Notes: generated by a model not told the origin, from the sequence alone. A DNA stretch of 21,464 nt from Burkholderiaceae bacterium (GCA_017998575.1 JAGOCV010000032.1:1-21464), one strand, 5' to 3'. Positions 7,167-16,940 are shown, counted from the first letter of the stretch. Numbers and translations are program-made.

Positions 7167-7721
7167 TCAGTGCGGCGCGGGCAACAGCGGGTGATAGCGC
7201 CGGTCGAAATAGACCAGGCCATGGGCCGTGGGGCCCAGGTGAACGGCCAGCACGTTGCAGAAGAGCACGTCGTGCGAGCCCGCCGCCGTGCGGCTGGCGA
7301 TGCGGCATTCGAAAGCCACCGCCGCGTCGGCCAGGCGCGGTGCACCACCCGGGCCGGCATGCCAGTGGGCGGCGGCGAAGCGATCGTCCATCGGCGTCCT
7401 GCCGCCGAACAGGCTGGACAGCGGCTGCTGGTCGGCACCCAGGGTGTTCACCACCAGCATGTCGTTGGCCTCGAACACCGGATAGACCGAGGCGGCGCGG
7501 TTCAGGCACACCAGCAGCGTCGGCGGCGCGTCGCTCACGCTGCAGACGGCCGAAGCGGTGAAGCCGGCGCGACCGCCGGGGCCGTCGGTGGTGACGACGT
7601 GCACGGCCGCACCCAGGCGCGCCATGGCATCGCGGAAGGCTTCGCGCGTGAGCGGGCCGTCCGGCTGGGCGGCAGCCTCCAGGCGCCCGGCCGGCGCGAA
7701 GGAAGACGTGGTCATTCTCAT
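7167..7721 (-). CDS. rutF: RutF, FMN reductase partner of RutA
   Basis: A 184-aa flavin reductase-like protein that in the Rut pathway supplies reduced FMN to the monooxygenase RutA using NADH. The FMN-binding split-barrel is recognised by [16 protein letters not shown], then [22 protein letters not shown] and a C-terminal H-x-L-x-Y-F-D-R-R-Y-H pattern. The start at 7721 overlaps the rutD stop in ATGA, implying translational coupling; a second ATG two codons in (7715) is a possible alternative. It is the last rut gene of the operon. Confidence 0.92.
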   Translation of the reverse strand: MRMTTSSFAPAGRLEAAAQPDGPLTREAFRDAMARLGAAVHVVTTDGPGGRAGFTASAVCSVSDAPPTLLVCLNRAASVYPVFEANDMLVVNTLGADQQPLSSLFGGRTPMDDRFAAAHWHAGPGGAPRLADAAVAFECRIASRTAAGSHDVLFCNVLAVHLGPTAHGLVYFDRRYHPLLPAPH

Positions 7722-8521
7722 GCGTGCACCTCGCCGGTGGTGATACGGGCGAGGAAGTCCAGCGCGCCCTGGTTGAAGGCCGCGGCCTCGGTCACGCTGT
7801 GGGCATGGCCGCCGTGCGGCAGCGCCTCGAAGTGCGCGCGCGGCAGGTGCTCGGCCAGGCGGCGCGAGGAGGTCCAGGGCACGAGCACGTCATCCATGGC
7901 GGCGGACACCCACACCGGCACGTCGATGGATCCGAGCCGCGCATCGACGTCGAAGGCGCGCAGCGCACCAATGCGCGCGCGCATCGTGGCTTCGCCGGGA
8001 AAGTGCGCCAAGGCGTGCTCCACCTCGGCCTGCACGCGCTCGGCGTGGTCCGCAGCCCAGGCGGCCGGATACAGGAAGATTGGCTGCGCCTCGACGTAAG
8101 CGCGCGGGCCGACGGCGCCCAGCAGCGCGAGCCGCGCGTCGAAGCAGCGCGCCGAATGCGGGTTGGGCGCGGCCCAGGCGTTCACCAGCAGCAGGCTGGC
8201 CACGCGCTGCGGCGCATCGAGCGCGAGCTGCAGCCCCACGAGGCCGCCCAGCGCATGGCCCATGAGGTGGCAGCGGGCGGTGCCCGTGGCGTCCATCACC
8301 TCGATGACGTCCTGCGCCATGTGGGCGATGGCATACGGCGCCGGCAGCTCGCCGGGGCTGCGGCCGGTGCCGCGCTGGTCGTACGCGACCACGCGGTAGC
8401 CGGCGGCCACCAGCGCGCCGACCTGCGGCTGCCAGAAGCCGGCCGAGCCGCCCAGGCCCGAGGACAGCAGCACGGTCTCGCCGCCGTCCGGGCCGTGCAC
8501 CTCGTGGTACAGCGTGGTCAT
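7718..8521 (-). CDS. rutD: RutD, alpha/beta hydrolase of the Rut pathway
   Basis: A 267-aa alpha/beta-hydrolase. The oxyanion region is [11 protein letters not shown], strand signals are [13 protein letters not shown], the nucleophile-elbow position is GHALGG (88-93) and the late acid and histidine are AAMDD (about 210) and GGHAH (H239). The elbow carries alanine where classical hydrolases have serine; as I recall E. coli RutD also has GHALG, so this is a family trait, not damage. RutD has been proposed to hydrolyse aminoacrylate and more recently to act on carbamate. It begins 4 nt after the rutC stop and ends in a 4-nt overlap with rutF. Confidence 0.93.
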   Translation of the reverse strand: MTTLYHEVHGPDGGETVLLSSGLGGSAGFWQPQVGALVAAGYRVVAYDQRGTGRSPGELPAPYAIAHMAQDVIEVMDATGTARCHLMGHALGGLVGLQLALDAPQRVASLLLVNAWAAPNPHSARCFDARLALLGAVGPRAYVEAQPIFLYPAAWAADHAERVQAEVEHALAHFPGEATMRARIGALRAFDVDARLGSIDVPVWVSAAMDDVLVPWTSSRRLAEHLPRAHFEALPHGGHAHSVTEAAAFNQGALDFLARITTGEVHA

Positions 8522-8525
8522 GGCG

Positions 8526-8915
8526 TCACTTCTTGCCGATGTGGGCGATGGAGGCGATCTCCACCAGCGCGTCCGGCTTCACCAGGCCGCACTGGATGCA
8601 GTAGCGCGCCGGCTTGCTGCCCGGGAAGAACTCGGCATACACCGCGTTGATGGCCTGGTAGTCGGCCCAGTCCTTGAGGAAGACGTGGTTGAAGGTGACG
8701 TCGGCCATCGTGCCGCCGGCGGCCTCGATCACGCCCTGGATGGTGGTGAGCACGTGCCGCGTCTGCGCGGCGGCGTCGCCCACGTGCACGACGTTGTTGT
8801 CCTTGTCGAAGGCCAGCGTGCCCGAGACGTAGACGATGCCGTCGGCGAGCGTGCCGGGCACGTAGGGGGCGAGCGGCACGCCGGTGCCGGGCGGGATGAT
8901 GGCTTGCTGGGGCAT
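8526..8915 (-). CDS. rutC: RutC, RidA-family 3-aminoacrylate deaminase
   Basis: A 129-aa YjgF/YER057c/UK114 (RidA) family protein, the same size as E. coli RutC. It trims the aminoacrylate made by RutB toward malonic semialdehyde and ammonia. The core reads [12 protein letters not shown], then [18 protein letters not shown], and the active-site end [18 protein letters not shown] with the family arginine (R104) and a late glutamate (E119). Family members are trimers. The start at 8915 has GGAG 7 nt upstream; the open frame extends further upstream into rutB without similarity. Confidence 0.94.
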   Translation of the reverse strand: MPQQAIIPPGTGVPLAPYVPGTLADGIVYVSGTLAFDKDNNVVHVGDAAAQTRHVLTTIQGVIEAAGGTMADVTFNHVFLKDWADYQAINAVYAEFFPGSKPARYCIQCGLVKPDALVEIASIAHIGKK

Positions 8916-8968
8916 GAGAGATCTCCGTGCGGTTGAACGATGGGGCAGGGCCACAGGTGCGACAGGCT

Positions 8969-9808
8969 TCAGGCGACGGGCGCGGCCGCGTGCGCGAACG
9001 CCTGGACCGTGGACGGCGCGGCCGCGGCCGCGGCCGCGACGGTGGCGCAGAACGCCTCCACGTTCGACACCCAGCCGAAGAAGGTCTCGACGTTGTAGAC
9101 CGAGGCGGCCTGGATGGCCGCGCCGCCGAGCTCGTGCGTGGCGTCTTCGAGCATCACGCTGAAGTATTCGAGGTGGAAGGCGTCGCGCAGCGTCGACTCC
9201 ACGCACACGTTGGTCGCAATGCCGGTGAACACCAGGTTGCGGATGCCGCGCGCACGCAGCGTGCTGTCGAGGGCGCTGTTGAAGAAGCCGCTGTAGCGCG
9301 GTTTGGGCACGACGATGTCGCCCGCCTGGGGCGCGAGCGCCTCGATCATTTCGTAGTCCCAGCCGCCCTTGGCCAGGAACCGGCCGGCCAGCTCGGGCCG
9401 CGCGCGCATCGCCTTGAGTGCGTTGGACTTGTGCCAGTTGGGCGAGCCGGGGCCGCCGGCTTCGACGTACTTCGCGTCCCAGCCGTTCTGCAGGAACACC
9501 ACCAGGATGCCGGCGGCGCGTGCGGCTGCCACGGCGCGCTGGATGCCGGCGATGGTGCCCTGCGCGCCCGAGATGTCGAAGCCCGCGCTGTCGACGTAGC
9601 CGCCGATGGACGCGTAGGCGTTCTGCATGTCCACCACCACCAGCGCGGTCTGCGCGGTGTGGAAGGCCACGGGCTCGGGCCGCGAGGGCAGCACGAGCGC
9701 ACCGCTGCCGGCGGCCAGCGCCTCGGGCAGGCCCACGGGCGTGGTGGAGGTCAGGGCCGCATTGGTGCGGCCCTGGGCGTTGACGGGTTTGTGGGCCGGG
9801 GTCGTCAT
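8969..9808 (-). CDS. rutB: RutB, ureidoacrylate amidohydrolase
   Basis: A 279-aa isochorismatase-like cysteine hydrolase that splits ureidoacrylate to aminoacrylate, carbon dioxide and ammonia. The catalytic triad is visible as D60 (VVVDMQNAY), K169 ([10 protein letters not shown]) and C202 ([16 protein letters not shown]). Stretches such as AGGPGSPN and HKSNALK match E. coli RutB closely. The protein carries about 36 extra N-terminal residues (Thr/Ala-rich) and an Ala-rich C-terminal run (about 257-264) encoded by a GCGGCC repeat. The start at 9808 follows CAAGG; 28 nt separate it from the rutA stop. Confidence 0.94.
   Translation of the reverse strand: MTTPAHKPVNAQGRTNAALTSTTPVGLPEALAAGSGALVLPSRPEPVAFHTAQTALVVVDMQNAYASIGGYVDSAGFDISGAQGTIAGIQRAVAAARAAGILVVFLQNGWDAKYVEAGGPGSPNWHKSNALKAMRARPELAGRFLAKGGWDYEMIEALAPQAGDIVVPKPRYSGFFNSALDSTLRARGIRNLVFTGIATNVCVESTLRDAFHLEYFSVMLEDATHELGGAAIQAASVYNVETFFGWVSNVEAFCATVAAAAAAAPSTVQAFAHAAAPVA
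9018..9038. repeat. GCGGCC hexanucleotide repeat inside rutB
   Basis: Three and a half tandem units of GCGGCC lie in the 3' part of rutB and encode an alanine run. The unit is two codons long, so a slippage event would change the protein by two alanines without a frameshift. It lies outside the catalytic core. Confidence 0.8.
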
Positions 9809-9836
9809 GGGCTGCCTTGAGGTGGGTGGTGTCGCC

Positions 9837-10949
<1,113 letters not shown>

Positions 10950-10992
10950 GTGCATGTCCTTCACCGGGTCACTGGCCCGGACAACAGCAATT

Positions 10993-11008
10993 AGCATGCG
11001 GCGTGCCA
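10993..11008 (-). promoter_or_regulatory. Sigma-54 (-24/-12) promoter of rutA
   Basis: On the minus strand the sequence is TGGCACGCCGCATGCT, preceded by C. It matches TGGCACG-N4-TTGCW with one mismatch (ATGCT) and keeps the GG-N10-GC spacing. Transcription would start near 10982, leaving a leader of about 33 nt. Sigma-54 control of rut under NtrC is known in E. coli. Confidence 0.75.
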
Positions 11009-11059
11009 GCTTGAATGTCTTTTGGAATCAACAACTTATGGAATTCATCGCGCACCGTT

Positions 11060-11075
11060 TTGACCAAATGGTCCA
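11060..11075. promoter_or_regulatory. RutR-like operator upstream of rutA
   Basis: TTGACCAAATGGTCCA matches TTGACCA-N2-TGGTCAA at 13 of 14 defined positions. It is centred about 85 nt upstream of the predicted rutA start of transcription and about 110 nt before the CDF gene on the other strand. By analogy with E. coli, RutR bound here would make rut expression depend on uracil or thymine. Confidence 0.75.
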
Positions 11076-11097
11076 CAACGATGCATGCGCGTCGCCG

Positions 11098-11115
11098 ACC
11101 ATGCGCGGCCATGGT
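11098..11115. repeat. Inverted repeat upstream of the rutA promoter
   Basis: ACCATG-N6-CATGGT is a perfect 6-bp inverted repeat, at about -116 to -133 relative to the predicted rutA start. The position suits an enhancer site for a sigma-54 activator, but the spacing does not match the NtrC consensus (GCACCA-N5-TGGTGC), so its meaning is open. Confidence 0.4.
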
Positions 11116-11177
11116 GCGCGTATCGCGTTGGCGCGCTCTGGCGGTTAAGCTTGGCCGCGTCCGATCTGCCGACTCGC

Positions 11178-12122
11178 ATGCCTTCCGCCTCGCCCACTCA
11201 CCGTCCCGCATCGCCCCACCTGCTGCTGCGCATCTCCGTGGCGGTGGCCGTGGTGACCATCGTGCTCAAGATGCTGGCGTGGCACCTCACCGGTTCGGTG
11301 GGCCTGCTGTCGGACGCGATGGAGTCGTTCGTCAACCTCGCCGCGGCGGTGTTCGCGCTGGCCATGGTGGCTGTGGCCGCGCGGCCCGCCGACGACGGCC
11401 ATCCCTATGGCCACCACAAGGCCGAGTACTTCTCATCGGGCTTCGAGGGCGTGCTCATCATCGGCGCGGCCGGCGCCATCGTCTGGGCGGCGGTGCTGCG
11501 GTTGCTCGATCCCCGGCCGCTGGAACAGCTCGGCTGGGGCCTGGCGCTTTCGGTGGCGAGTTCGGCGCTCAATGCTGCGTTGGCCTGGGCCATGTTCCGC
11601 AGCGCGCGCGCCTGGCGCTCGGTGGCGCTGGAGGCCGATGCGCGCCACCTGATGACCGATGTGTGGACATCGGCCGGCGTGGTGCTCGGATTGCTGGCCG
11701 TGGGCGCGACGGGCTGGCTCTGGCTCGACCCTGTGCTGGCCATCGCCGTGGGCCTGAACATCCTGCGCGAGGGTGTGCGCCTGGTCTGGCGCGCGGCCCA
11801 GGGCCTGATGGATGAGGCGCTGGAGCCCGAGGTGCTGGCCACGGTCGAAGACGTGCTGCGCCAGCAGACCGACGGCGCGGCGAGTTTCGACCACGTCGTC
11901 TCGCGCCGCGCGGGCCAGCGCCGCTTCCTCGACCTGCACATGCACCTGCCGGCCGATTGGCCGCTGGGCCGGGCCGCCGCGCGTCGCGCCGACGTCGAGG
12001 CGGCGCTGGTGCGGGCGGTGCCGGGCCTGCGCCTGTCGATCCAGATGCTGCCGCGGGGCGTGGAGCCCGTGGCCGACGTGCAGGCCGCCCCCGGGGTGGC
12101 CGAGGTGGAGCCAGGACGCTGA
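11178..12122 (+). CDS. Cation diffusion facilitator (CDF) family transporter
   Basis: A 314-aa inner-membrane divalent-cation/proton antiporter (Zn, Fe, Mn or Co/Ni type; metal not readable). The six-helix domain opens with [21 protein letters not shown]; metal-site signatures are [12 protein letters not shown] in helix 2, the His-rich cytoplasmic loop [12 protein letters not shown], and [17 protein letters not shown] in helix 5 (H-x3-D). A soluble C-terminal domain follows (about 210-300, with [14 protein letters not shown]). The start at 11178 places the first helix normally; an in-frame ATG at 11085 would add 31 residues without family similarity. It overlaps dtd by 1 nt, so the two are likely cotranscribed. 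It is divergent from rutA. Confidence 0.92.
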   Translation: MPSASPTHRPASPHLLLRISVAVAVVTIVLKMLAWHLTGSVGLLSDAMESFVNLAAAVFALAMVAVAARPADDGHPYGHHKAEYFSSGFEGVLIIGAAGAIVWAAVLRLLDPRPLEQLGWGLALSVASSALNAALAWAMFRSARAWRSVALEADARHLMTDVWTSAGVVLGLLAVGATGWLWLDPVLAIAVGLNILREGVRLVWRAAQGLMDEALEPEVLATVEDVLRQQTDGAASFDHVVSRRAGQRRFLDLHMHLPADWPLGRAAARRADVEAALVRAVPGLRLSIQMLPRGVEPVADVQAAPGVAEVEPGR

Positions 12123-12562
12123 TGCTGGCCGTGCTGCAGCGGGTGAGCGAGGCCCGCGTGAGGGTGGATGGCCAGGTGGTGGGCGAGATCGGCGCCGGCC
12201 TGCTGGTGCTGGTGTGTGCCGAGCGCGGCGATACCGAGGCACACGCGCAGCGCCTGCTGGCCAAGCTGCTCAAGTTGCGCATCTTTTCCGACGCGGCCGG
12301 CAAGATGAACCTCAGCGTGCAGGACGTGGGCGGCGGCCTGCTGATCGTGAGCCAGTTCACGCTGGCCGCCGACGTCTCGGGCGGCAACCGTCCGAGCTTC
12401 ACCAACGCCGCGCCACCCGACGAGGGCCGGCGGCTCTACGAGCGTTTTGTGGAGCTGGCGCGCGCCGCGCATCCGGTGGTGCAGACCGGCATCTTCGCGG
12501 CTGACATGAAGGTGGAGCTGGTCAACGACGGGCCGGTCACGATCCCCATGACCGTGCGCTGA
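12122..12562 (+). CDS. dtd: D-aminoacyl-tRNA deacylase
   Basis: A 146-aa cytosolic proofreading enzyme that removes D-amino acids (and glycine from tRNA-Ala) from mischarged tRNAs. Family signatures are present: start [17 protein letters not shown], the active-site SQFTLAAD with the SQFTL box, [23 protein letters not shown] and the C-terminal NDGPVTIPM containing the Gly-Pro motif used for chiral selection. Length is the usual 145 or so residues. The ATG at 12122 overlaps the CDF stop in TGATG. It converges on ybeY across a 21-nt gap. Confidence 0.96.
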   Translation: MLAVLQRVSEARVRVDGQVVGEIGAGLLVLVCAERGDTEAHAQRLLAKLLKLRIFSDAAGKMNLSVQDVGGGLLIVSQFTLAADVSGGNRPSFTNAAPPDEGRRLYERFVELARAAHPVVQTGIFAADMKVELVNDGPVTIPMTVR

Positions 12563-12583
12563 GGCTCGCGGCCGGCGCGCGGC

Positions 12584-13051
12584 TCAATAGGGATTGGCGA
12601 AACCCAGCGAGCCCATCAACAGCACTTCGAGTGCTTCCATCTCGAGCGCGTCGCGCTCATCGGTTTCGTGGTCCCAACCCTGGGCGTGCAGCGTGCCGTG
12701 CACGAGCAGATGCGCGTAGTGGGCTTCGAGCGTCTTCTTCTGCTCGGCCGCCTCGCGCGCCACCACGGGGGCGCAGAGCACCAGATCCGCCATCACCACG
12801 GGCGACTGCGCGTAGTCGAACGTGAGCACGTTGGTGGCGTAGTCCTTGCCGCGGTACTGGCGGTTGAGCATGTGGCCTTCGGTCTCGCCCACGATGCGCA
12901 CCGACAGTTCGCCCGGCACCGCCAGCGCGTGCAGGATCCATCGGCGCACGGCCGCGCGCGGCAGGGCGGCGCGATGCGCTTGCACGCCGGTGAAGGCGCC
13001 AAACTGCAGAGACAGGTCGAGCGTGGGCGGCATGCCGCGTGCGCCGCTCAT
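12584..13051 (-). CDS. ybeY: YbeY endoribonuclease / rRNA maturation factor
   Basis: A 155-aa single-strand-specific endoribonuclease that takes part in 16S rRNA 3'-end maturation and ribosome quality control. The zinc motif H118-x3-H122-x5-H128 is intact ([13 protein letters not shown]), preceded by the conserved [19 protein letters not shown]. The start overlaps the stop of the PhoH-family gene by 4 nt (ATGA), the usual ybeZ-ybeY arrangement. The chain ends in FANPY, also typical. Confidence 0.96.
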   Translation of the reverse strand: MSGARGMPPTLDLSLQFGAFTGVQAHRAALPRAAVRRWILHALAVPGELSVRIVGETEGHMLNRQYRGKDYATNVLTFDYAQSPVVMADLVLCAPVVAREAAEQKKTLEAHYAHLLVHGTLHAQGWDHETDERDALEMEALEVLLMGSLGFANPY

Positions 13052-13989
13052 GCGGCGTCGTCCTTGCGTGCGCTGTCGTAGGCATCGACGATGCGAGCCA
13101 CCAGCGGATGGCGCACCACGTCGGCGCTGCTGAAGCGCGTGAGGGCGATGCCCGACACGCGCTTGAGCACGCGCTCGGCATCGATCAGGCCCGACAACTG
13201 GCCCTTGGGCAGATCGATCTGACTCACGTCGCCCGTGATCACCGCCTTGGCGCCGAAGCCGAGGCGCGTGAGGAACATCTTCATCTGCTCGGGCGTGGTG
13301 TTCTGCGCCTCATCGAGGATCACGAAGGCGTTGTTGAGTGTGCGCCCGCGCATGAAGGCCAGCGGTGCGATCTCCAGCTGGTTGCGCTCGAAGGCCTTGG
13401 CCACACGCTCGAAGCCCAGCAGGTCGTAGAGCGCGTCGTACAGGGGGCGCAGATACGGGTCGACCTTCTGCGTCAGGTCGCCGGGCAGGAAACCCAATCG
13501 CTCGCCCGCTTCCACCGCCGGTCGCGTGAGCACGATGCGCTGCACGGCGCTGCGTTCGAGCGCATCGACGGCACAGGCCACGGCCAGGTAGGTCTTGCCG
13601 GTGCCGGCCGGGCCGATGCCGAAGGTGATGTCATGGCTGGCGATGTTGTCGAGGTAGCGCGCCTGCACGGTGGTGCGCGGGCGCAGGTCGTTGCGGCGCG
13701 TGACCAGCGAGGGGCCGCCGTCGCCCAGGTCCTGGGCCAGGTCGCCGGCCAACATCAGTTGAACAGTGGACGGCTCGATCTCGCGGCCAGCGATCTCGTA
13801 CATGGCCTGCAGGACTTCCATCGCGCGTTGCGAATTGCCTTTGGAGCCTTCGACCTTGAACTGCTCGTGGCGGTGGGCGATCTTCACGTCCAGCGCTTCC
13901 TCGACGCGGCGCAGGTGCTCGTCGGTCGGCCCGCACAGATTGGCCAGTCGGGTGTTGTTGGGCGGCGAGAAGGTGTGGCGCTGGATCAA
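13048..13989 (-). CDS. ybeZ: PhoH-family ATPase (YbeZ type)
   Basis: A 313-aa P-loop NTPase, the usual partner of YbeY. Walker A is GPAGTGKT (126-133) and Walker B is VILDEAQN (223-230); a KH-like RNA-binding N-terminal part ([15 protein letters not shown]) precedes the ATPase core. It probably acts as an RNA-dependent ATPase or helicase in rRNA handling. I chose the TTG at 13989, giving [15 protein letters not shown], because this matches the family N terminus and GGA lies about 9 nt upstream. The upstream ATG at 14085 would add 32 Arg/Cys-rich residues and intrude into the ruvA leader. No ATG lies between them. Confidence 0.92.
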   Translation of the reverse strand: MIQRHTFSPPNNTRLANLCGPTDEHLRRVEEALDVKIAHRHEQFKVEGSKGNSQRAMEVLQAMYEIAGREIEPSTVQLMLAGDLAQDLGDGGPSLVTRRNDLRPRTTVQARYLDNIASHDITFGIGPAGTGKTYLAVACAVDALERSAVQRIVLTRPAVEAGERLGFLPGDLTQKVDPYLRPLYDALYDLLGFERVAKAFERNQLEIAPLAFMRGRTLNNAFVILDEAQNTTPEQMKMFLTRLGFGAKAVITGDVSQIDLPKGQLSGLIDAERVLKRVSGIALTRFSSADVVRHPLVARIVDAYDSARKDDAA

Positions 13990-14099
13990 GCTGATAATTC
14001 CGTGGAAGACACAACGTGCGCGGCGGCAGCGTGCCTGGAGGCGAGAGTGCCGACGGGTCTGAAGTCGGCAGAACCCGCGCGGCACCGCAGGATTTTCCC

Positions 14100-14672
14100 A
14101 TGATCGGCAAACTCACCGGCACCCTGGCCGAACGCAACCCCCCCCAGATCGTGGTGGACTGCCATGGCGTCGGCTACGAAGTCGATGTGCCCATGAGCAC
14201 CTTCTACAACCTGCCGGCCACCGGCGAGAGGGTGTCGCTGCTTACGCATTTCGTGGTGCGCGAGGATGCGCAGATCCTCTACGGATTCGCCACGGTCCAG
14301 GAGCGCGCCGCCTTCCGGGAACTCATCAAGATCTCCGGCGTGGGCCCGCGCACTGCACTGGCCGTGCTCTCGGGCATGAGCGTGCCCGAACTCTCGCAGG
14401 CCATTACCCGGCAAGAGGCGGGCCGGCTCATCAAGGTGCCGGGCATCGGCAAGAAGACGGCCGAGCGCCTGCTGCTCGAACTCAAGGGGAAACTCGGCGC
14501 CGATATGGGGGCGCCTGCCCATGCAGCCAACGACTCGCAGGCCGACATCCTGCAGGCCCTGGTGGCGCTGGGCTACAGCGACAAGGAAGCGGCCGTGGCG
14601 CTCAAGGCGCTGCCGTCCGATGTGGGTGTGAGCGAAGGCATCAAACTGGCGCTCAAGGCGCTGGCCAAGTGA
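14100..14672 (+). CDS. ruvA: Holliday junction DNA helicase subunit RuvA
   Basis: A 190-aa RuvA. Domain I (OB fold) begins [31 protein letters not shown], domain II carries the two HhH motifs ([15 protein letters not shown] and [17 protein letters not shown]), and domain III, the RuvB-contacting three-helix bundle, is at about 140-190 ([23 protein letters not shown]). It tetramerises on four-way junctions and loads RuvB. It is slightly shorter than E. coli RuvA (203 aa), mostly in the linker. The start at 14100 is the family start. ruvB does not follow; the next gene is on the other strand 19 nt away. Confidence 0.96.
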   Translation: MIGKLTGTLAERNPPQIVVDCHGVGYEVDVPMSTFYNLPATGERVSLLTHFVVREDAQILYGFATVQERAAFRELIKISGVGPRTALAVLSGMSVPELSQAITRQEAGRLIKVPGIGKKTAERLLLELKGKLGADMGAPAHAANDSQADILQALVALGYSDKEAAVALKALPSDVGVSEGIKLALKALAK

Positions 14673-14691
14673 CCCGCCGGGGCGACGCGCC

Positions 14692-15474
14692 TCAACCGTG
14701 CTCCGGCACGTCGTAGGAGGCAAAGACCTCACGCACCGGCAGCACCTCGGGCAGTACGTACACCGCAGCCCGATAGCGTGCGAACAACGGCGAGATGTGC
14801 TCGTCGTAGAAGGCCACGGGCACGTTGATGCAGCCCCAGGAAATGCGGTTGTCCTCGATGGTCGGCGTGGCCAGGCGTTCGAGGCGCCGCTCTGCCGGGT
14901 TCGTGGCGCGCACGCGGTGCATGGAAACGGCTGCGTCGTAGTCGATCCACACCACATCTTCGCCCGTGTGATTGACGCCGCGTTGCGCGATGAAGCGGCC
15001 GGCGGGGGTCGTCCGCTCTTCCGGCCGGATGTCCTCGATCTTCTTCTGGCCGATGCCGGCGACAGAATGATCACCGGGGGCATAGCCCAGCAAAACCGGT
15101 GTCGTACCGACCAGCCGTGCATCGCCGTCGAACACGTGCACGGCAGCGAACTTCTTGTCCACGATGACGAAGCCGATCGCGTGGTTGTCACGCGAATCCG
15201 CGACCCAGTTGGCAACGTGCCGGGCATCGGGAGAGGGTGAGACGACACCGAAATCGGCGAGCCGGCGAGGTGCGTCAGCAGGGCGTGCCGCGGGACTTGC
15301 CGCCGTATCGCCGCGGCGCGTGAAATGAAGGACAGGCAGCCCCACCGCCGCAGCGATGAGGCCCACCAATGCGCCACGTTTGAGTCCGTCGACGACGTCG
15401 TCGCGGCCCTGGCGTGGTGCAGGAGATGTCAGGGGCGCCACCGGCGCCGGCTCGTCAGGCGAGGATTGCGACAT
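14692..15474 (-). CDS. L,D-transpeptidase (YkuD domain), membrane-anchored
   Basis: A 260-aa protein with a short cytoplasmic N terminus, one TM helix (about 34-50, GALVGLIAAAVGLPVLHF) and a periplasmic YkuD domain. The catalytic motif is present as H186 and S-W-G-C215-I-N, with the second region TPAGRFIAQRG. Such enzymes cross-link peptidoglycan (3-3 bonds) or attach proteins to it. The usual motif is SHGC; here the middle residue is Trp, which the loose S/T-x-G-C pattern allows. There is no LysM domain. It is transcribed alone on the minus strand, converging on ruvA. Confidence 0.88.
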   Translation of the reverse strand: MSQSSPDEPAPVAPLTSPAPRQGRDDVVDGLKRGALVGLIAAAVGLPVLHFTRRGDTAASPAARPADAPRRLADFGVVSPSPDARHVANWVADSRDNHAIGFVIVDKKFAAVHVFDGDARLVGTTPVLLGYAPGDHSVAGIGQKKIEDIRPEERTTPAGRFIAQRGVNHTGEDVVWIDYDAAVSMHRVRATNPAERRLERLATPTIEDNRISWGCINVPVAFYDEHISPLFARYRAAVYVLPEVLPVREVFASYDVPEHG

Positions 15475-15508
15475 GTTCGGCGCGGTGGCTGGGATCCACG
15501 AAGGTGGA

Positions 15509-15790
15509 TCAGTTGCGATCGGCCTGGGCCGGCAGGTCGGCAGGAGCCGCTTGCGTGGTGGTTTGCATGGGCGCCGGCGCGTTGTTCGTCGAACCCATCG
15601 TGCCAGGCGTGCCCGGCGTGTTGGCGTAGGGCAGGGTGTTGTTCGCGCCGGTCTGCGTGCCCGGGCCTTGCGTGGCGGCGGTCGGCGGGTTCATCGGGGC
15701 GTCGCCGCCCGACTGGGCGTACGCCAGGCCGATCGTGCCAGCCACCATCACGGCAGCAGAGGTGGAAGCGATGAATTTGCGTGCGTTCAT
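15509..15790 (-). CDS. Small secreted Pro/Ala/Thr-rich protein, function unknown
   Basis: A 93-aa protein with a signal peptide (MNARKFIASTSAAVMVAGTIGLAYA, cleavage before QSGGD) and a mature part of low complexity, rich in Pro, Ala, Thr, Gln, Asn and Gly, with no cysteine and no recognisable domain. AGGAG lies 9 nt before the ATG, which makes the gene credible despite its composition. It is probably periplasmic and disordered. I do not recognise a family. A -10-like TACGCT lies 57-62 nt upstream. Confidence 0.72.
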   Translation of the reverse strand: MNARKFIASTSAAVMVAGTIGLAYAQSGGDAPMNPPTAATQGPGTQTGANNTLPYANTPGTPGTMGSTNNAPAPMQTTTQAAPADLPAQADRN

Positions 15791-15984
15791 GGCGGAAACT
15801 CCTTTGAGGTTGGGAAGGTTGGCCCATCTTTCGATCGGCTGAGGTCAGCGTAGGGGGGGCAATGTGCGCGCCATGTCGGTTGAATCCGCACGGCGTTGTA
15901 GTCAACGCAAATGCCTTGAAAGGAAATGTTTTGGCTGCAACGGGCCTTTTCGCCGCGTGGACTCGGCCCTGCGCTGTGCTTGCC

Positions 15985-16011
15985 AAAAGAAAAAAGGGCC
16001 CGAGGGCCCTT
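15985..16011 (-). terminator. Rho-independent terminator after the Gln-rich gene
   Basis: On the minus strand a GGGCCC-TC-GGGCCC hairpin, extendable by A-T pairs, is followed by a run reading TTTTTTCTTTT. It lies about 50 nt after the stop of the gene at 16060-16299 and so ends that transcript. The sequence is nearly symmetric, but the plus-strand T-run is short. The rest of the 269-nt gap (15791-16059) holds the leader of the secreted protein and nothing else I can identify. Confidence 0.88.
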
Positions 16012-16059
16012 CTTCAGATGGTCAGATAGCGGCGGTCGCGCGGCTATCCATTCAACACA

Positions 16060-16299
16060 TCAACGGCGTTGTCCAGACGAGCCCGCATCCTGGGGCCGGG
16101 CGTTGTTCTGGCCTGGGCGCTGATCAACCTGTTGCTGGCCCGCTGGCTGTCCCTGCTGAGGATTGCGGCCCGAGGACTGATCCTGCTGTCCCTGCTTATT
16201 GGGCTGCTGCCCCTGCTGATTGGGATTGTTGCCCTGCTGCTCCTGCTGCTGCGGGCTTTGCTTCTGCGACTGGGGATGTTGTCCTTGCTGATTGGCCAT
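16060..16299 (-). CDS. Gln/Gly/Asn-rich hydrophilic small protein
   Basis: A 79-aa protein with 29 glutamines by my count, built from loose repeats of NQQGQQ/PQQGQ type, with few hydrophobic residues and no signal peptide or TM helix. It should be intrinsically disordered and cytosolic. AAGGA lies 7 nt before the ATG at 16299; an in-frame ATG further upstream adds an unrelated segment. The hairpin with a T-run about 50 nt after the stop and a -10-like TAGACT about 108 nt before the start support a true transcription unit. Function unknown; a hydrophilin-like or desiccation/osmotic stress role is a guess from composition. Confidence 0.72.
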   Translation of the reverse strand: MANQQGQHPQSQKQSPQQQEQQGNNPNQQGQQPNKQGQQDQSSGRNPQQGQPAGQQQVDQRPGQNNARPQDAGSSGQRR

Positions 16300-16406
16300 G
16301 ACGATTTCCTTTCGAGAGATTGAACACTTTGCATGTCCGGAGTGCTGCAGGCCTGACTGGGGGCCTGAAGATCGTTGTTGAACGGTCTTCGTCCGGGCAC
16401 ACATTC

Positions 16407-16412
16407 AGTCTA
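16407..16412 (-). promoter_or_regulatory. Candidate -10 element of the Gln-rich gene
   Basis: On the minus strand CCTAGACTGAA contains TAGACT, about 108 nt before the start codon. No good -35 hexamer lies at the expected distance. Similar hexamers precede four neighbouring genes, which is the main reason to list it. Confidence 0.35.
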
Positions 16413-16571
16413 GGCTTCCGGCACTTGGCTTCTGTAGGAGGAGCGGACCCGGGCTCGCCGTCGTGTGTCCGGGCGTGAATGTTGTGAGTTTTCGGGATTG
16501 GGCCACGCCCCCACAGCACGGTGCGCAGGCGTCCTACCGTGACGCCACCGGGGGAGCAGCAAGCTGTCGTC

Positions 16572-16841
16572 ATGGACCCCACTGCACGCAGTCGCAGCCA
16601 CACCACGACCGCCACCGCGCGGTGGGCGCTGGTGCTGCACGCTTCGCGCATCACGCGTGCGTTGTTCTACGCCGTGACGGTAGGCGCGGCACTTGCGGCA
16701 GTCGTGGCTACGAATGCATCCGATGGCACGGGGCCCTGGCTCTCCGAGTGGAGCTGGTATCTGTTGATGAGTGGCTTGTTGCTTTTCGCCCTCATGGTCG
16801 TGCTGCAGGCCTGGCTCGCGGTTCGCAGCGATGACGGCTGA
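16572..16841 (+). CDS. Small two-TM membrane protein, function unknown
   Basis: An 89-aa protein with a Ser/Thr/His-rich N-terminal tail (about 25 residues), TM helix 1 (about 29-50, ALFYAVTVGAALAAVVAT), a short loop with tryptophans (GPWLSEWSWY) and TM helix 2 (about 62-84, LLMSGLLLFALMVVLQAWLAV), ending RSDDG. The ATG at 16572 puts the helices in a normal frame. The nearest purine-rich stretch (GGGGGAG) is about 15 nt upstream, so the ribosome binding site is poor and the start is uncertain. No family recognised. It is divergent from the Gln-rich gene. Confidence 0.55.
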   Translation: MDPTARSRSHTTTATARWALVLHASRITRALFYAVTVGAALAAVVATNASDGTGPWLSEWSWYLLMSGLLLFALMVVLQAWLAVRSDDG

Positions 16842-16934
16842 GACACCCATCTTGTCCTTGCCCCGCGGGTGAGAGGAATGCGCGTTGCCTTTCATGACAG
16901 GCGGTGTCTGACATCTATTGCGCGAGCCGCCGCC

Positions 16935-16940
16935 TAGAGT
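16935..16940 (+). promoter_or_regulatory. Candidate -10 element of the acidic small protein gene
   Basis: CCTAGAGT contains TAGAGT 55 nt before the ATG at 16996. The -35 region is not convincing. It resembles the TAGACT elements before the Gln-rich gene and the histidine kinase gene. Confidence 0.3.

Noticed and set aside
13039..14103. A 354-codon plus-strand frame opposite the PhoH-family gene
   Set aside because: No domain or signal; it is antisense to a gene with intact Walker motifs.
15985..16011. The GGGCCC hairpin as a mobile-element end or attachment site
   Set aside because: A T-run on one side and its place after a stop codon make it an ordinary terminator; there is no flanking duplication or transposase.
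16069..16323. Leu-rich plus-strand frame resembling a membrane protein
   Set aside because: It is the complement of the CAG/CAA-rich Gln gene, which turns glutamine codons into leucine codons.
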